Positions 42,007-50,186 of a DNA stretch of 64,000 nucleotides are shown in pieces. The stretch is taken from assembly GCA_009692585.1 (NCBI GenBank), contig SHYX01000022.1, forward strand, positions 13,367-77,366, given 5' to 3'. Origin of the DNA: Myxococcales bacterium (GTDB lineage: Bacteria; Myxococcota; UBA796; SXON01). A program made the translations under genes and the position numbers. The notes under the pieces were generated by a model. It worked only from the letters and a program-made list of their open reading frames with translations. It was not told the DNA's origin and searched no databases. The first letter of the stretch is position 1. Each line of letters opens with the position of its first letter.

Positions 42007-42061
42007 GGACGGGTGGCCCGCGGCGGGAAGGCACGCTAGGACGCCGGCCGCGAGGTCGACG

Positions 42062-42493
42062 ATGTTCGAGCCGGTTGGGAGTGCCGAGGCCTGCGACGCT
42101 GTCGTGCTCCAAAAGGTGTGCCAGGCCTTCGCGGATGCGCTCGGCGTCGGCGTGGACGACGTTTCTTTCGGCTCCAGCGTCATGGGCGACCTGGGCGCGG
42201 AGAGCCTCGACCTGCTCGACATCGCCTTCCGCCTGGAGCGGGCCTTCGACGTACGCATCCCCCGTGGCGGCATCGAGCAGACCGGGCGTCAGGGGTTGGG
42301 CGTTGCCGAGGCCTACGAGGTGGGTGGGGTCTTGACCCTTGCCGCACTCGGGCGGCTTGCGGATGCGATGCCAGAAGTGCCGCGAGCGGAGTTCCGCGAC
42401 GGATTGAAGGTTTCGGAGGTGGGGACGCTCCTGCGCGTCGGCACCTTCTACAACATCGTCCAAGGGCTCCGAGCGCCGAAAGCGGCCGGGTAG
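42062..42493 (+). CDS. Acyl carrier protein with a C-terminal extension
   Basis: 143 residues, longer than a standard ACP of about 80. VCQAFADALGVGVDDVSFGS and MGDLGAESLDLLDIAFRLER carry the helix II signature; Ser48 of GAESLD is the expected 4'-phosphopantetheine site (D replaced by E before the Ser). The remaining 60 residues are a family-specific extension seen in carrier proteins of some aryl-polyene-like or specialised lipid clusters. It lies six bases upstream of the reductase-like gene, suggesting that the reductase acts on acyl chains bound to it. Confidence 0.8.
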   Translation: MFEPVGSAEACDAVVLQKVCQAFADALGVGVDDVSFGSSVMGDLGAESLDLLDIAFRLERAFDVRIPRGGIEQTGRQGLGVAEAYEVGGVLTLAALGRLADAMPEVPRAEFRDGLKVSEVGTLLRVGTFYNIVQGLRAPKAAG

Positions 42494-42499
42494 CGCCGC

Positions 42500-43369
42500 T
42501 TGGGGGTCCGCCGCTTCGCCTTCCTCGTGCACCCGCTGGTTCCCCTGGCCCGGCGGCTTCAGGGGTTGCGCTGTGGCAGCGGCGAGATCGCCCTGGGCCT
42601 GCGCGCTGGGACCGACCCCGGTGACTGCGGCGTGCTCGCTCGGCTGTCCTACCGCGGCGTCGAAGGCGTCATCGTCGGTGTGCCGATGTTGCCGGAGGAG
42701 CTCCTGGCCAATCAGGAGCGCGCCCTCCGCTGCATGCTCCGTGCCGTACAGATCGCGGGTCCCGTCAGCCATGTGGGACTCGGCAGCGTGCTGTCGGTGG
42801 TGGCCGGTCGGGGGGTGGGGCTCCAGGCGGCGTGCGGGATCCCGGTCACGACGGGAAACGCGGCGACGGCGTGGGCTGCCTGGCGGATCGCCGAGCGGGT
42901 GGCCGCGGGTCGACGCGTCGGGGTGATCGGGGCCCGGGGCACGGTCGGGCGCGCGCTGGTGGAGCTGCTGGGCGGAGTCGCCGACCCCCAGGATCTCGCC
43001 GACTTCGAGGTCCTTGTCGGCGCGCACACCTCCGGCGGCACCGTCCTGCCCGGATGCCTGCGGGTGGGAACGCAGCTGGTGGATGTCGCGCTGCCACCGA
43101 CCCTTTCCGGTCCTGCCCCGCGCGGGGTTTCGGTGATCGCCGGTGAGCGGCTGCCGCTGCCGGTTGGCTGGGGTCGAGACGCGTGGGGCTGGGTCTTCCA
43201 CGTGGTCGCCGGTTACGGCCCGCGCCACGTGTACGCCTGCCTGTTGGAGCCCCTGCTGGCGGTGTTGGAGGCGCGCGAGGGGCCCTGGCAGCAGGGACGT
43301 ACCCTGTCGGCAGCGACGGTGACGGCGTTCGGGGACGCGGCGGCGCGGCATGGATTCGCCGTCGGGTGA
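42500..43369 (+). CDS. Long-chain acyl-ACP reductase-like protein (cyanobacterial AAR family)
   Basis: 289 residues from TTG 42500. It follows the order of cyanobacterial AAR (about 340 residues), which reduces acyl-ACP to fatty aldehyde: MLPEELLANQERALRCMLRA (as in FLPEML...), TTGNAATAW (AAR TTGNTHTAY), the NADPH loop GARGTVG at 144-150 (AAR GATGDIG), HVYACLLEPLLAVLEA with Cys247 where AAR has its acyl-thioester cysteine in MFACFAEAMLLEFEG, and the ending FGDAAARHGFAVG (AAR GEASVRHGF). It is shorter, mostly between the NADPH loop and the Cys. This comparison is from memory of the AAR sequence. No aldehyde-deformylating oxygenase is in the window. Confidence 0.65.
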   Translation: MGVRRFAFLVHPLVPLARRLQGLRCGSGEIALGLRAGTDPGDCGVLARLSYRGVEGVIVGVPMLPEELLANQERALRCMLRAVQIAGPVSHVGLGSVLSVVAGRGVGLQAACGIPVTTGNAATAWAAWRIAERVAAGRRVGVIGARGTVGRALVELLGGVADPQDLADFEVLVGAHTSGGTVLPGCLRVGTQLVDVALPPTLSGPAPRGVSVIAGERLPLPVGWGRDAWGWVFHVVAGYGPRHVYACLLEPLLAVLEAREGPWQQGRTLSAATVTAFGDAAARHGFAVG

Positions 43370-43412
43370 GCGACCGGCTCATGCGAACCGGCCAGGATTC
43401 CGATGGGGGGGT

Positions 43413-43781
43413 ATGAGCGAGGCGGACGAGTTGCTGAGCGTGCCGGTGGGCGTCGGGGCCAGGGGACGCTTGTGGCTCGCTAGCGAGTTGGCCGCCGGGC
43501 TGGCGGAGCGGATCGGCCTTCTTCCGCGTGGCCCCCACACCGCGATGCTGCGAGACCTGCTCCTGCGCGCCTGGGCCGACGGTCGATCTCCGACTCTCGA
43601 CGGGATGCTCGGGGAGGGGATGTCGCACCGAGGCCCGGACGAGTGGACGCTGCCGATGCACGCGCGCCTGGAACTGGCGCTGCATTTCGTGACCGCCGCG
43701 CCCGAGTTCGCTGGCGGTCCGCCCGACCCCGACTTTGCGAAGCGCGCGGGCACGGCGCGGGAGGCGGCGTTGACGGCGTAG
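43413..43781 (+). CDS. Small protein of unknown function
   Basis: 122 residues, cytoplasmic, mostly helical by composition, no signal peptide. It starts 43 bp after the reductase-like gene on the same strand and ends 11 bp from the convergent M16 peptidase gene. I do not recognise the family. Position suggests it belongs to the carrier-protein/reductase unit. Confidence 0.45.
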   Translation: MSEADELLSVPVGVGARGRLWLASELAAGLAERIGLLPRGPHTAMLRDLLLRAWADGRSPTLDGMLGEGMSHRGPDEWTLPMHARLELALHFVTAAPEFAGGPPDPDFAKRAGTAREAALTA

Positions 43782-43792
43782 TCACCCAACCG

Positions 43793-45238
43793 TCACTGCC
43801 CCAGGATCACCCCATCCACGGACACCGGCACCACCGGGAGTCCCAGCGCTTCGAGCTGCGGGCGGACGACGGCCGCGTCCCCGACGATGACGAACAAGAG
43901 CCGATCGGGGTCGACGCGGTCGGAAAACGCCTTCTGGGCCGCCGCGGTGGTGGTGGCGCCGACGCGGGTCGGGTAGCCGCTGACCCAGTCGTCCGGGAGG
44001 CCGTAGGTACGCATCACATCGAGCTGACCCAGGGGGTAGTCGGGGCTCTCGAAACGGAGGGGCCAGCCGCCAAGGAGAGCCCCTCGGGCTTCGCTGACCT
44101 CCTTGTCGTCCAGCGGGAGGCCCGCCTTTACCTCCCGCAGCTCCCTGAACAGCTCTACCAGCGCCAACCCCGTTTTTTCGGTGTGGATGCCGGAGGAGAA
44201 GCTGAACGAGGAACCGGCGAGGTCGTACCCGACCGAGGTGTGCGCACCGTAGGTGTAGCCCTTGGATTCGCGCAGGTTCAGGTTGATGCGCGACGCGAAC
44301 TGACCGCCCACGGCCATGTTGCCGATGGTGAAGGCGGTCCAGTCGGGATCGGTCGGCTTGCCGGCGTAGCTGACGGCCCGTACGACAGACTGGGCCGAGC
44401 CCGGCTTGTCGACCAGGTAGATCGTGGTCTTGTGGGGCGGTTCCGGCGGCTCGGGCAGCGCCTCGGCCTTTGTTGCCTTTCCCTTCCATTGCCCCAGCCG
44501 GCGCTCCAACATCGGCACCACCTCGGAAACGTCGATGTCGCCGCCGACGAGCACCAGCGCGCCGTTGAGCGAGAGGTTGGCTTGGTGCCAGGCCCGCATG
44601 TCCTTGACGCTGATGCGAGAGAGGGTGGTCTCGGTGGCCTCGATGCCGCGGTACCGAGGCCCCCACAGGAGCTGGTTGAGGACGTGCTCCGCGATCCGAT
44701 TGGGGGTGTTCCGCGCGTCCTTGAGGTCGTCGACCCACAGCGTCCGGCGCAGGTCCCACTCCTTCGATGGGAAAGTGGGACGCACCAACACATCGGCCAA
44801 TACATCGAGGGTGGGCTCGAGGGTGTCGCGGAGGCAACTGATCGAGACCGAGCTGCCATCGGCACCCGCGCTCGTGTTCAGGCCCGCCCCCAACCGGCTC
44901 AGCTCGGCGCTGATGGCGGCGGCATCACGGGTGCCGGCGCCCTCGTTGAGCATGTCCATCGTCGCTTCCGCGAGACCCGCCTTGTCGAGCGAACCGGCCG
45001 TCGCGCCGACGGGAAACTCGATCCAAAGGCTCACCAGTGGGACCTCGTGGTTTTCGACGACCGCGACCCTGGTGCCGGCGGAGAGCTGGCCCCAGGTGAC
45101 CGTCGGGGGCACGAAGGGGCGCGGCGCCAGGGGCACAGGCTCCACCGGGACGTACTCTGGCGGGGCGGTCGGGACGGGGACCGACACCGGCTTGGGCCCG
45201 CACGCGGCCAAGAGGACCAACAGGATGGAGCGGGTCAC
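43793..45238 (-). CDS. M16-family peptidase-like lipoprotein lacking the zinc motif
   Basis: 481 residues from GTG 45238. Lipobox LAAC (Cys13), a Pro/Val-rich linker, then two M16 halves. Where an active subunit has HxxEH, this one reads AGLAEATMDMLNEG, so it cannot bind the catalytic zinc. The second half has ESKGYTYGAHTS, the substrate-binding R/Y-type motif typical of the non-catalytic partner. It overlaps the upstream catalytic gene by four bases (GTGA). Together they form a two-subunit M16B peptidase, anchored to the membrane through this subunit. Confidence 0.85.
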   Translation of the reverse strand: MTRSILLVLLAACGPKPVSVPVPTAPPEYVPVEPVPLAPRPFVPPTVTWGQLSAGTRVAVVENHEVPLVSLWIEFPVGATAGSLDKAGLAEATMDMLNEGAGTRDAAAISAELSRLGAGLNTSAGADGSSVSISCLRDTLEPTLDVLADVLVRPTFPSKEWDLRRTLWVDDLKDARNTPNRIAEHVLNQLLWGPRYRGIEATETTLSRISVKDMRAWHQANLSLNGALVLVGGDIDVSEVVPMLERRLGQWKGKATKAEALPEPPEPPHKTTIYLVDKPGSAQSVVRAVSYAGKPTDPDWTAFTIGNMAVGGQFASRINLNLRESKGYTYGAHTSVGYDLAGSSFSFSSGIHTEKTGLALVELFRELREVKAGLPLDDKEVSEARGALLGGWPLRFESPDYPLGQLDVMRTYGLPDDWVSGYPTRVGATTTAAAQKAFSDRVDPDRLLFVIVGDAAVVRPQLEALGLPVVPVSVDGVILGQ

Positions 45239-46545
45239 TTGACCTCCGGCACAAAGGTGAGAACCAGGCGTTTGTCCAGTGGTAACCACGTGGTGAGGGC
45301 GGCGGCGACGCTGTCGGTGGTCGCGAGCGTGTACCGGGCAAGGTCCTTGCCCAGGTAGCCGGGGTCCCCGGTCCGGACGTTGTACCTGTTGAGCAGGTCG
45401 GCTTTCCCCTGGATGGTGGACAGGTTGTGGAAGAAGCCCACCTCGAAGGCGGTCCGTCCCACATCGACCTCGCGTTGCGTGATGCCGCTCCTGGCCGTCG
45501 CGGTGAGCACCGTGTCAATGGCCGCGACCAGCTCCGCGCCGGTGTGGCCCTCCGAGGCGGTGGCCCTGATGATGAACAGACTCTGCCAGGCCTGCGAGCC
45601 CTGCTCCGTGTTGACGTCCTGCGCCAGTTGGAGATCATGGACGAGCGCCGTGTACAGGCGGCTTTCCTTTCCGGCGCTCAGCGCGCTGGCGAGCAGGTCG
45701 AGGTCGGCATCGCCGGGCTCGAACACGGCCGGCGTCGGCCACACGATCCAGACCTTCTCGAAGGGCACCTTGTCCACAACGACGACGCGTCTGTCTTCGG
45801 TGAGCACGATGGGCGCGGGGCGGAGATGCTCGGGCTGCGGCCCACGCGCCACCGGGCCGAAGTAACGATCGACCAGCTGCCTTGCGACGGCGTCGTCGAA
45901 GTCCCCGGTCAGGACCAGCGAGGCGTTGTTGGGCAGGTACCACTTGCGGAAGAAGGCCTTGACGTCGTCGAGTTGGGCCGCGTCGATCTCCTCGTGTCGG
46001 CCGATGGTGGCGATGTGGTAGGGGTGACCCTCCGGAAAAGTGTTGCGGAGCAGCTCCAGCCAGGAGTGCCCGTAGGGCGGGTTGTCGTAGTTCTGGCGCC
46101 GTTCGTTGCGCACCACATCCTTCTGGTTCAGGAGTTTTTCGAGGGTGAGCGCTTCGAGCAACCACCCCATCCGGTCGGCTTCGAGGAACAGGGCGCGGGG
46201 AAGCTCTTCGCTGGGCAGGCATTCGTAGTAGTTGGTGCGGTCCAGGTTGGTCGAGCCGTTGAGGCGCGCGCCGAGCTTGTCCAGCGGCTTGAAGAAGTCT
46301 TCGTCGGCGTGTTTGCTCCCGTTGAACATCAGGTGCTCGAACAGGTGCGCGAACCCGGAGCGGCCGGGAACCTCGTCCTTGCTCCCGACGTCGTACCACA
46401 CGTTCACGCACACGAACGGCACGCTGTGGTCGGCGGACAAGGTGACGTCGAGGCCGTTGGGAAGTTCATACCTGACAAATGGAATCGCCGGTTCGGCCGA
46501 GACGGCGGTGGCGAAGAGGAGGGGGAAGAACATGGCCGGCCGCAT
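45235..46545 (-). CDS. M16-family zinc peptidase, catalytic subunit
   Basis: 436 residues with a signal peptide (MFFPLLFATAVSA). The inverted zinc motif HLFEH (His67, Glu70, His71) sits in SGFAHLFEHLMFNGSKH, and the downstream Glu ligand is in the NERRQNYDNPPYG stretch. It degrades peptides in the envelope with the partner encoded directly downstream. The ATG at 46533, inside the signal peptide, is an alternative start. Divergent from the secreted protein gene at 46584. Confidence 0.9.
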   Translation of the reverse strand: MRPAMFFPLLFATAVSAEPAIPFVRYELPNGLDVTLSADHSVPFVCVNVWYDVGSKDEVPGRSGFAHLFEHLMFNGSKHADEDFFKPLDKLGARLNGSTNLDRTNYYECLPSEELPRALFLEADRMGWLLEALTLEKLLNQKDVVRNERRQNYDNPPYGHSWLELLRNTFPEGHPYHIATIGRHEEIDAAQLDDVKAFFRKWYLPNNASLVLTGDFDDAVARQLVDRYFGPVARGPQPEHLRPAPIVLTEDRRVVVVDKVPFEKVWIVWPTPAVFEPGDADLDLLASALSAGKESRLYTALVHDLQLAQDVNTEQGSQAWQSLFIIRATASEGHTGAELVAAIDTVLTATARSGITQREVDVGRTAFEVGFFHNLSTIQGKADLLNRYNVRTGDPGYLGKDLARYTLATTDSVAAALTTWLPLDKRLVLTFVPEVK

Positions 46546-46583
46546 AGCATCGTGCCTGCTCGTTTGACCAGGCGCTGCTGTCC

Positions 46584-47858
46584 ATGCTATCGGCAGCTGT
46601 GCTCTGGACTCTGCTTCTTTCCGCGAGCGCCGCGGCCGCTGACGCGCTCCCCGTGCTTATGGAGAACGCCCGTCGCGCGCTGGTTCAGCACGAGGACGCC
46701 ACCGCCGGGGGTGCCCTCCGCAGCGCCGAGGTCGCCGCCGGCGCGTCCGGCATGCTCGTCCCACCGGGCGAATTGGCCCGCATGTCCTACTACGCCGGGG
46801 TGCTGGCGTGGTCCGGGGGATTGCAGAGCCAGGCGATGTCCTCGTGGCGCCGGCTGTGGCGCGTGTCCGGCTGGGACCCACCCGACGACGGCCTGTTGGA
46901 CGACGAAGGGATGTTGGTCCTCCGTGCGCTCAAGAACGAGGGGGGAGGGGAGAGCGCCCGGGTGGACCTCTCCGGGGAGCTGCGCGGTGCGGTGGTGCTC
47001 ATCGACGGTTCGCGCGCCGCCGAGGGGGCGACGTTCGTTCCTGGTGCCCACCTGGCCCAGGTCCGGTGCCCCGACGGCGCGGTGACCTCGTCGTGGCTCA
47101 CCCTGGAGGGTCGCAGCGAGGTGCCCGTAGTCTGCGCCCGCCATCAGCTCAAGCCGGGAGCGACCGGCGCCAACGACGCCGTACTCGCGGAAGGGGCTGA
47201 CGAGGACCTCGTCCGCGCCTCGCTCTTCGGGGCCTACCTCACCGACGCGGCGATGCGCCTGTCGCTGCTGCCGCCCGAAGCGCCGCCGCCGCGGAAGGCC
47301 GCCGTCCCGCACCCGCCCCCCCCGCCGGCCGTGCCGCCGCCGCCCGCCGAGCCGGAGGCCGCACCCGTGGCGTTGCCGGAGGTGCCGGATGCGCTCCGCT
47401 GCGCCGGAGAACCGGGCTGGGTGGGCGCGCCCGGTGGCAAGGACTGGAAGGGGGAACTCCACGGCCGCGACGAGCGCGGCGGTGTCGCGGTCACCGAGGC
47501 AAGCGTCGCCTGGCGGGAGGAGGCGCCGCTGGGCGACCTGAGCGTGCGCCTCGAAGGCAGCGGCGACTTCGGCTTGCGCGTGCGGAGCCGGGCCGGCGCC
47601 GAAGAGGGTGTCGCGGTGCGGCTGCGCCCGGGACGCATCGAGTTGGTGCTCCTGCCCGAGACGGTCATCGGGTCGCGCCGCCTCGCCACGTCCGGCTCCC
47701 ACGTGCTGCGCGTCGACGTCCGCGAGCATCGGGTGCAGGTGCGCCTCGACGGGGTGCTGGTGCTTGGCGGGAACGCCTCCGGACGCAGGGTGGGTGGCGT
47801 TGCGGTCGAGGGGGAACCGGGTGCCTGGGTGGGGCGGATGGCGGTCTGTTCGGGCTGA
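46584..47858 (+). CDS. Secreted protein of unknown function
   Basis: 424 residues. Signal peptide LWTLLLSASAAAA, an alpha-helical N-terminal domain (20-120) that looks like a TPR-type pair, a PEGA-like beta domain (about 125-180, with GAVVLIDGSRAAEGATFVPG), a Pro-rich linker of about 30 residues, and a C-terminal beta-sandwich of about 150 residues resembling a laminin-G/concanavalin-like fold. No catalytic motif. ATG 46584 is used, but GTG 46599 would also keep the signal peptide. Confidence 0.5.
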   Translation: MLSAAVLWTLLLSASAAAADALPVLMENARRALVQHEDATAGGALRSAEVAAGASGMLVPPGELARMSYYAGVLAWSGGLQSQAMSSWRRLWRVSGWDPPDDGLLDDEGMLVLRALKNEGGGESARVDLSGELRGAVVLIDGSRAAEGATFVPGAHLAQVRCPDGAVTSSWLTLEGRSEVPVVCARHQLKPGATGANDAVLAEGADEDLVRASLFGAYLTDAAMRLSLLPPEAPPPRKAAVPHPPPPPAVPPPPAEPEAAPVALPEVPDALRCAGEPGWVGAPGGKDWKGELHGRDERGGVAVTEASVAWREEAPLGDLSVRLEGSGDFGLRVRSRAGAEEGVAVRLRPGRIELVLLPETVIGSRRLATSGSHVLRVDVREHRVQVRLDGVLVLGGNASGRRVGGVAVEGEPGAWVGRMAVCSG

Positions 47859-47973
47859 GCCTTCCCCGAACGCCGCCGTCCGGCGGACCTTCGGCGGCCG
47901 CCCTTCGGGCGCCGCGCTTTCGCTGCGGGCGAAGCCCTCCGCTCACTCGCTGCCGCGTGGTCACCGCGGCAAC
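47859..47973. terminator. Convergent intergenic region with several GC hairpins
   Basis: The 115 bp between two convergent genes hold successive inverted repeats, for example CCGCC-GT-CCGGCGG near 47875, GGCGGCCGCCC-type sequence near 47893, GCTTTCGC/GGGCGAAGC near 47920 and GCCGCG...CGCGGC near 47952. No T-runs. A bidirectional, structure-based terminator is likely; there is no gene here. Confidence 0.35.
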
Positions 47974-50115
47974 CTACCCGCTCTTCCCCGGGTACTCGCC
48001 CGCCGGGAGCGCGTGCAACTCTACACCCAAGAACTCAGCGTATACCCTGCCGGCGGCGTCCACCAGTGACACATCGCTGAGTGTGCGTTTCCCCTCACTC
48101 CGTTGGCCACGGAGAACGCCGCGAACAGGGCCGGCGGCGGGGCGTCCGTACGGCACCAGCGCACCGATGCCGGTTGGCAAGGACGCGCCCCCCAATCGAG
48201 GCCGCGACCACAACACCGCGAGCTGGAGCGCGCCGTCGCCCGACGCCATGTCCGTCAGCCACCCGGCGGTTGCCCAGCCATGGGGGGTGACCCCGCGCAA
48301 CTCGGCCTCGGCGGCGCCATCGTCCAGGCTCACCACCCGGCGGATCACCTGGAACTCGGGGCCGTGAAACAGCAGGCGGTCGTAGATCGCGGTGGCAACG
48401 TGGGGGTAGGCCCCCGGGGCGCCTGCAGGTGGCGCCGCGGGCGCTCGCGGCGGAGCCTCACCCATGCGCACCTCGGCTCGGTAGTGGATCGGTCCCCCCG
48501 GCGAACGCAGCTCGAAACGGTAGCCGTCGGCCCGGGTGGCGGCGGTGTGGAGCTCGAAGAGGTCGCCCTCGCCGTCGAAGTCGCGGAGGGTGATGCCCTT
48601 GAGCACCGCCACGTTCTCCACGGCATGGACGTAGGCGTCGGGGCGCAGCTCGCGGGCGCGCTGTGCGAACCATTCGAGCGCCATGACCACCGGCAGCACC
48701 GGGAAACCGGCCACGCTGTGGTCGCGCAAGAAGCCGTAGTCGCGCGCGTTGACCCGGCGGCGGCTCGGCCCGGCCTCGTCTCCCGCCAGCAGCCCGCCGA
48801 TGACCACCTCGGTCGGGCCGGGGCCACTGAGCTCGTCCACGAACGCCCGCGCTCCGGCCATGAGCGGGATGAGCGCGATGCCTCGGGCATGGAACGCCCG
48901 CGCCAGCCCCGGCGTGACCATGCCGCCGTCCCACGGACCCCAGCCGATCGCGCGGACCAGGCAGCCCGGTCGCCGGCGACTCTCGCTGGCGGCCATGCGG
49001 TTGAGCAGCTCGTTGGCCGCAGCGTAGTCGGCCTGCCCGATGTTCCCGGTGCGCGCCGCAACGCTGGAAAAGAAACAGATCATCCGGAGCGGGTCGGCGG
49101 CGGTGGCGGCAAGCAGCGCCCGAACACCGGTGACCTTCGTGGTCCACACCGCGTCCCAGTCGGCGTCGGTCTTGTCTTTGACCCGGCGATCCCGGATGAC
49201 ACCCGCGCCGTGGACCAGCCCGGTGATCGGTCCCCACTGCGCCCGAATCGGAGCGAGCGCGGCCACGACCGCCGTGGCGTCGGCCACATCCACCGGCACG
49301 TACACCGCCTGGCCCCCCGAGGCCTCCACCGCGGCGAGCGTCGCCCGCGCTTCGCGCGCGGCCAGGATGCTGGCGACCTGCTTCCGCAGCGCGGCCGGCG
49401 AGGACGCCGACGGCGCGAGCGCTCGCATGAGCTCCGGCTCGCTGACGGCGGGTGTCGCTTCGGGCGGCTCGGGTGTATCAATCCGCGAGCGGCCCAGCAG
49501 CACGAAGCGGGCCTGGGTACGTAGCGCGAGTTCGATGACACAGGCCGCCGTGACCCCTCGCGCCCCACCCGACACCACGATGATATCGCTATTATCCAGC
49601 CTTGGAGGGCTGGATGGCGACGGGAGCATCACCCCCAGTGTGGTGTATCGCTCGGTATCATGCAGGGAGAGTTCGGTGGGTGCAGCGCGGCCCAACTCCA
49701 TGACCAGACTGTCGACAGATGTATCAATCGATGTATCAATGGCACGAACGAAGGCGTCGGGGTGCTCCAGCCCCACCGTCTTGGCCAGGCCGTACAGTGC
49801 CGTGAGGGTCGGGTCGTCGACGCCGGCGAGCGCGAAGTCTCCCCCAAACCGGGTGATGACGACGAAGGCGCCCTGGGCATCCAGCCTGGCCGCGCGCGCC
49901 GCCTGGAAGGCCCCGCGAACGGTGGCGTCGTCCCCGGACAGCGCGACCAGGACCACGCCCCGCTCGGGTACCGCCGCGCCGCCGACGATGGCATCGACCC
50001 CGGCGGCACAGAGCCCCGCTGTCAGCGCGCTGCGGACAGGCTCATCACCGAGGACGACCACGGGCGGGAGCCGACGCGTGCCCAGCTCTGGCGCCGGCAC
50101 CAGCACCACCTCCAT
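47974..50115 (-). CDS. Pfa-like ketoreductase-dehydratase polypeptide
   Basis: 713 residues. Residues about 175-440 form a PKS-type ketoreductase: IIVVSGGARGVTAAC is the NADPH loop, CFFSSVAARTGNIGQADYAAANELL carries the catalytic Ser, Tyr and Asn. From about 470, FLRDHSVAGFPVLPVVMALEWFAQ is the first hotdog of a PS-DH-type dehydratase with its His, and PHVATAIYDRLLFHGPEFQVIRR the family's second signature. These are the domains found after the carrier repeats in PfaA-type synthases. Here they are a separate ORF, 71 bp after the KS-AT-ACP gene. pfaB, pfaC and pfaD homologues are not in the window. Confidence 0.8.
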   Translation of the reverse strand: MEVVLVPAPELGTRRLPPVVVLGDEPVRSALTAGLCAAGVDAIVGGAAVPERGVVLVALSGDDATVRGAFQAARAARLDAQGAFVVITRFGGDFALAGVDDPTLTALYGLAKTVGLEHPDAFVRAIDTSIDTSVDSLVMELGRAAPTELSLHDTERYTTLGVMLPSPSSPPRLDNSDIIVVSGGARGVTAACVIELALRTQARFVLLGRSRIDTPEPPEATPAVSEPELMRALAPSASSPAALRKQVASILAAREARATLAAVEASGGQAVYVPVDVADATAVVAALAPIRAQWGPITGLVHGAGVIRDRRVKDKTDADWDAVWTTKVTGVRALLAATAADPLRMICFFSSVAARTGNIGQADYAAANELLNRMAASESRRRPGCLVRAIGWGPWDGGMVTPGLARAFHARGIALIPLMAGARAFVDELSGPGPTEVVIGGLLAGDEAGPSRRRVNARDYGFLRDHSVAGFPVLPVVMALEWFAQRARELRPDAYVHAVENVAVLKGITLRDFDGEGDLFELHTAATRADGYRFELRSPGGPIHYRAEVRMGEAPPRAPAAPPAGAPGAYPHVATAIYDRLLFHGPEFQVIRRVVSLDDGAAEAELRGVTPHGWATAGWLTDMASGDGALQLAVLWSRPRLGGASLPTGIGALVPYGRPAAGPVRGVLRGQRSEGKRTLSDVSLVDAAGRVYAEFLGVELHALPAGEYPGKSG

Positions 50116-50162
50116 CCGGGCCAGCGCGGGCCCCAGGGTGGGCTCCAGCGGCGGCGATGGTT

Positions 50163-50185
50163 CGCCCCCCCTCGTCGAGGGGGCG
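50163..50185 (-). promoter_or_regulatory. Hairpin between the two synthase genes
   Basis: CCCCCT-CGTCG-AGGGGG (50167-50183) makes a six-pair GC stem with two more pairs beyond a two-base bulge. It begins right after the stop of the KS-AT-ACP gene in the direction of transcription. It could lower read-through or protect the upstream mRNA, setting the ratio of the two polypeptides. Confidence 0.4.
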
Positions 50186-50186
50186 A

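Noticed and set aside
42007..42061. Fusion of the short ketosynthase-like gene with the carrier protein gene
   Set aside because: The carrier frame is open upstream, but the ATG at 42062 starts a standard ACP and the upstream part is the shadow of the ketosynthase-like gene.
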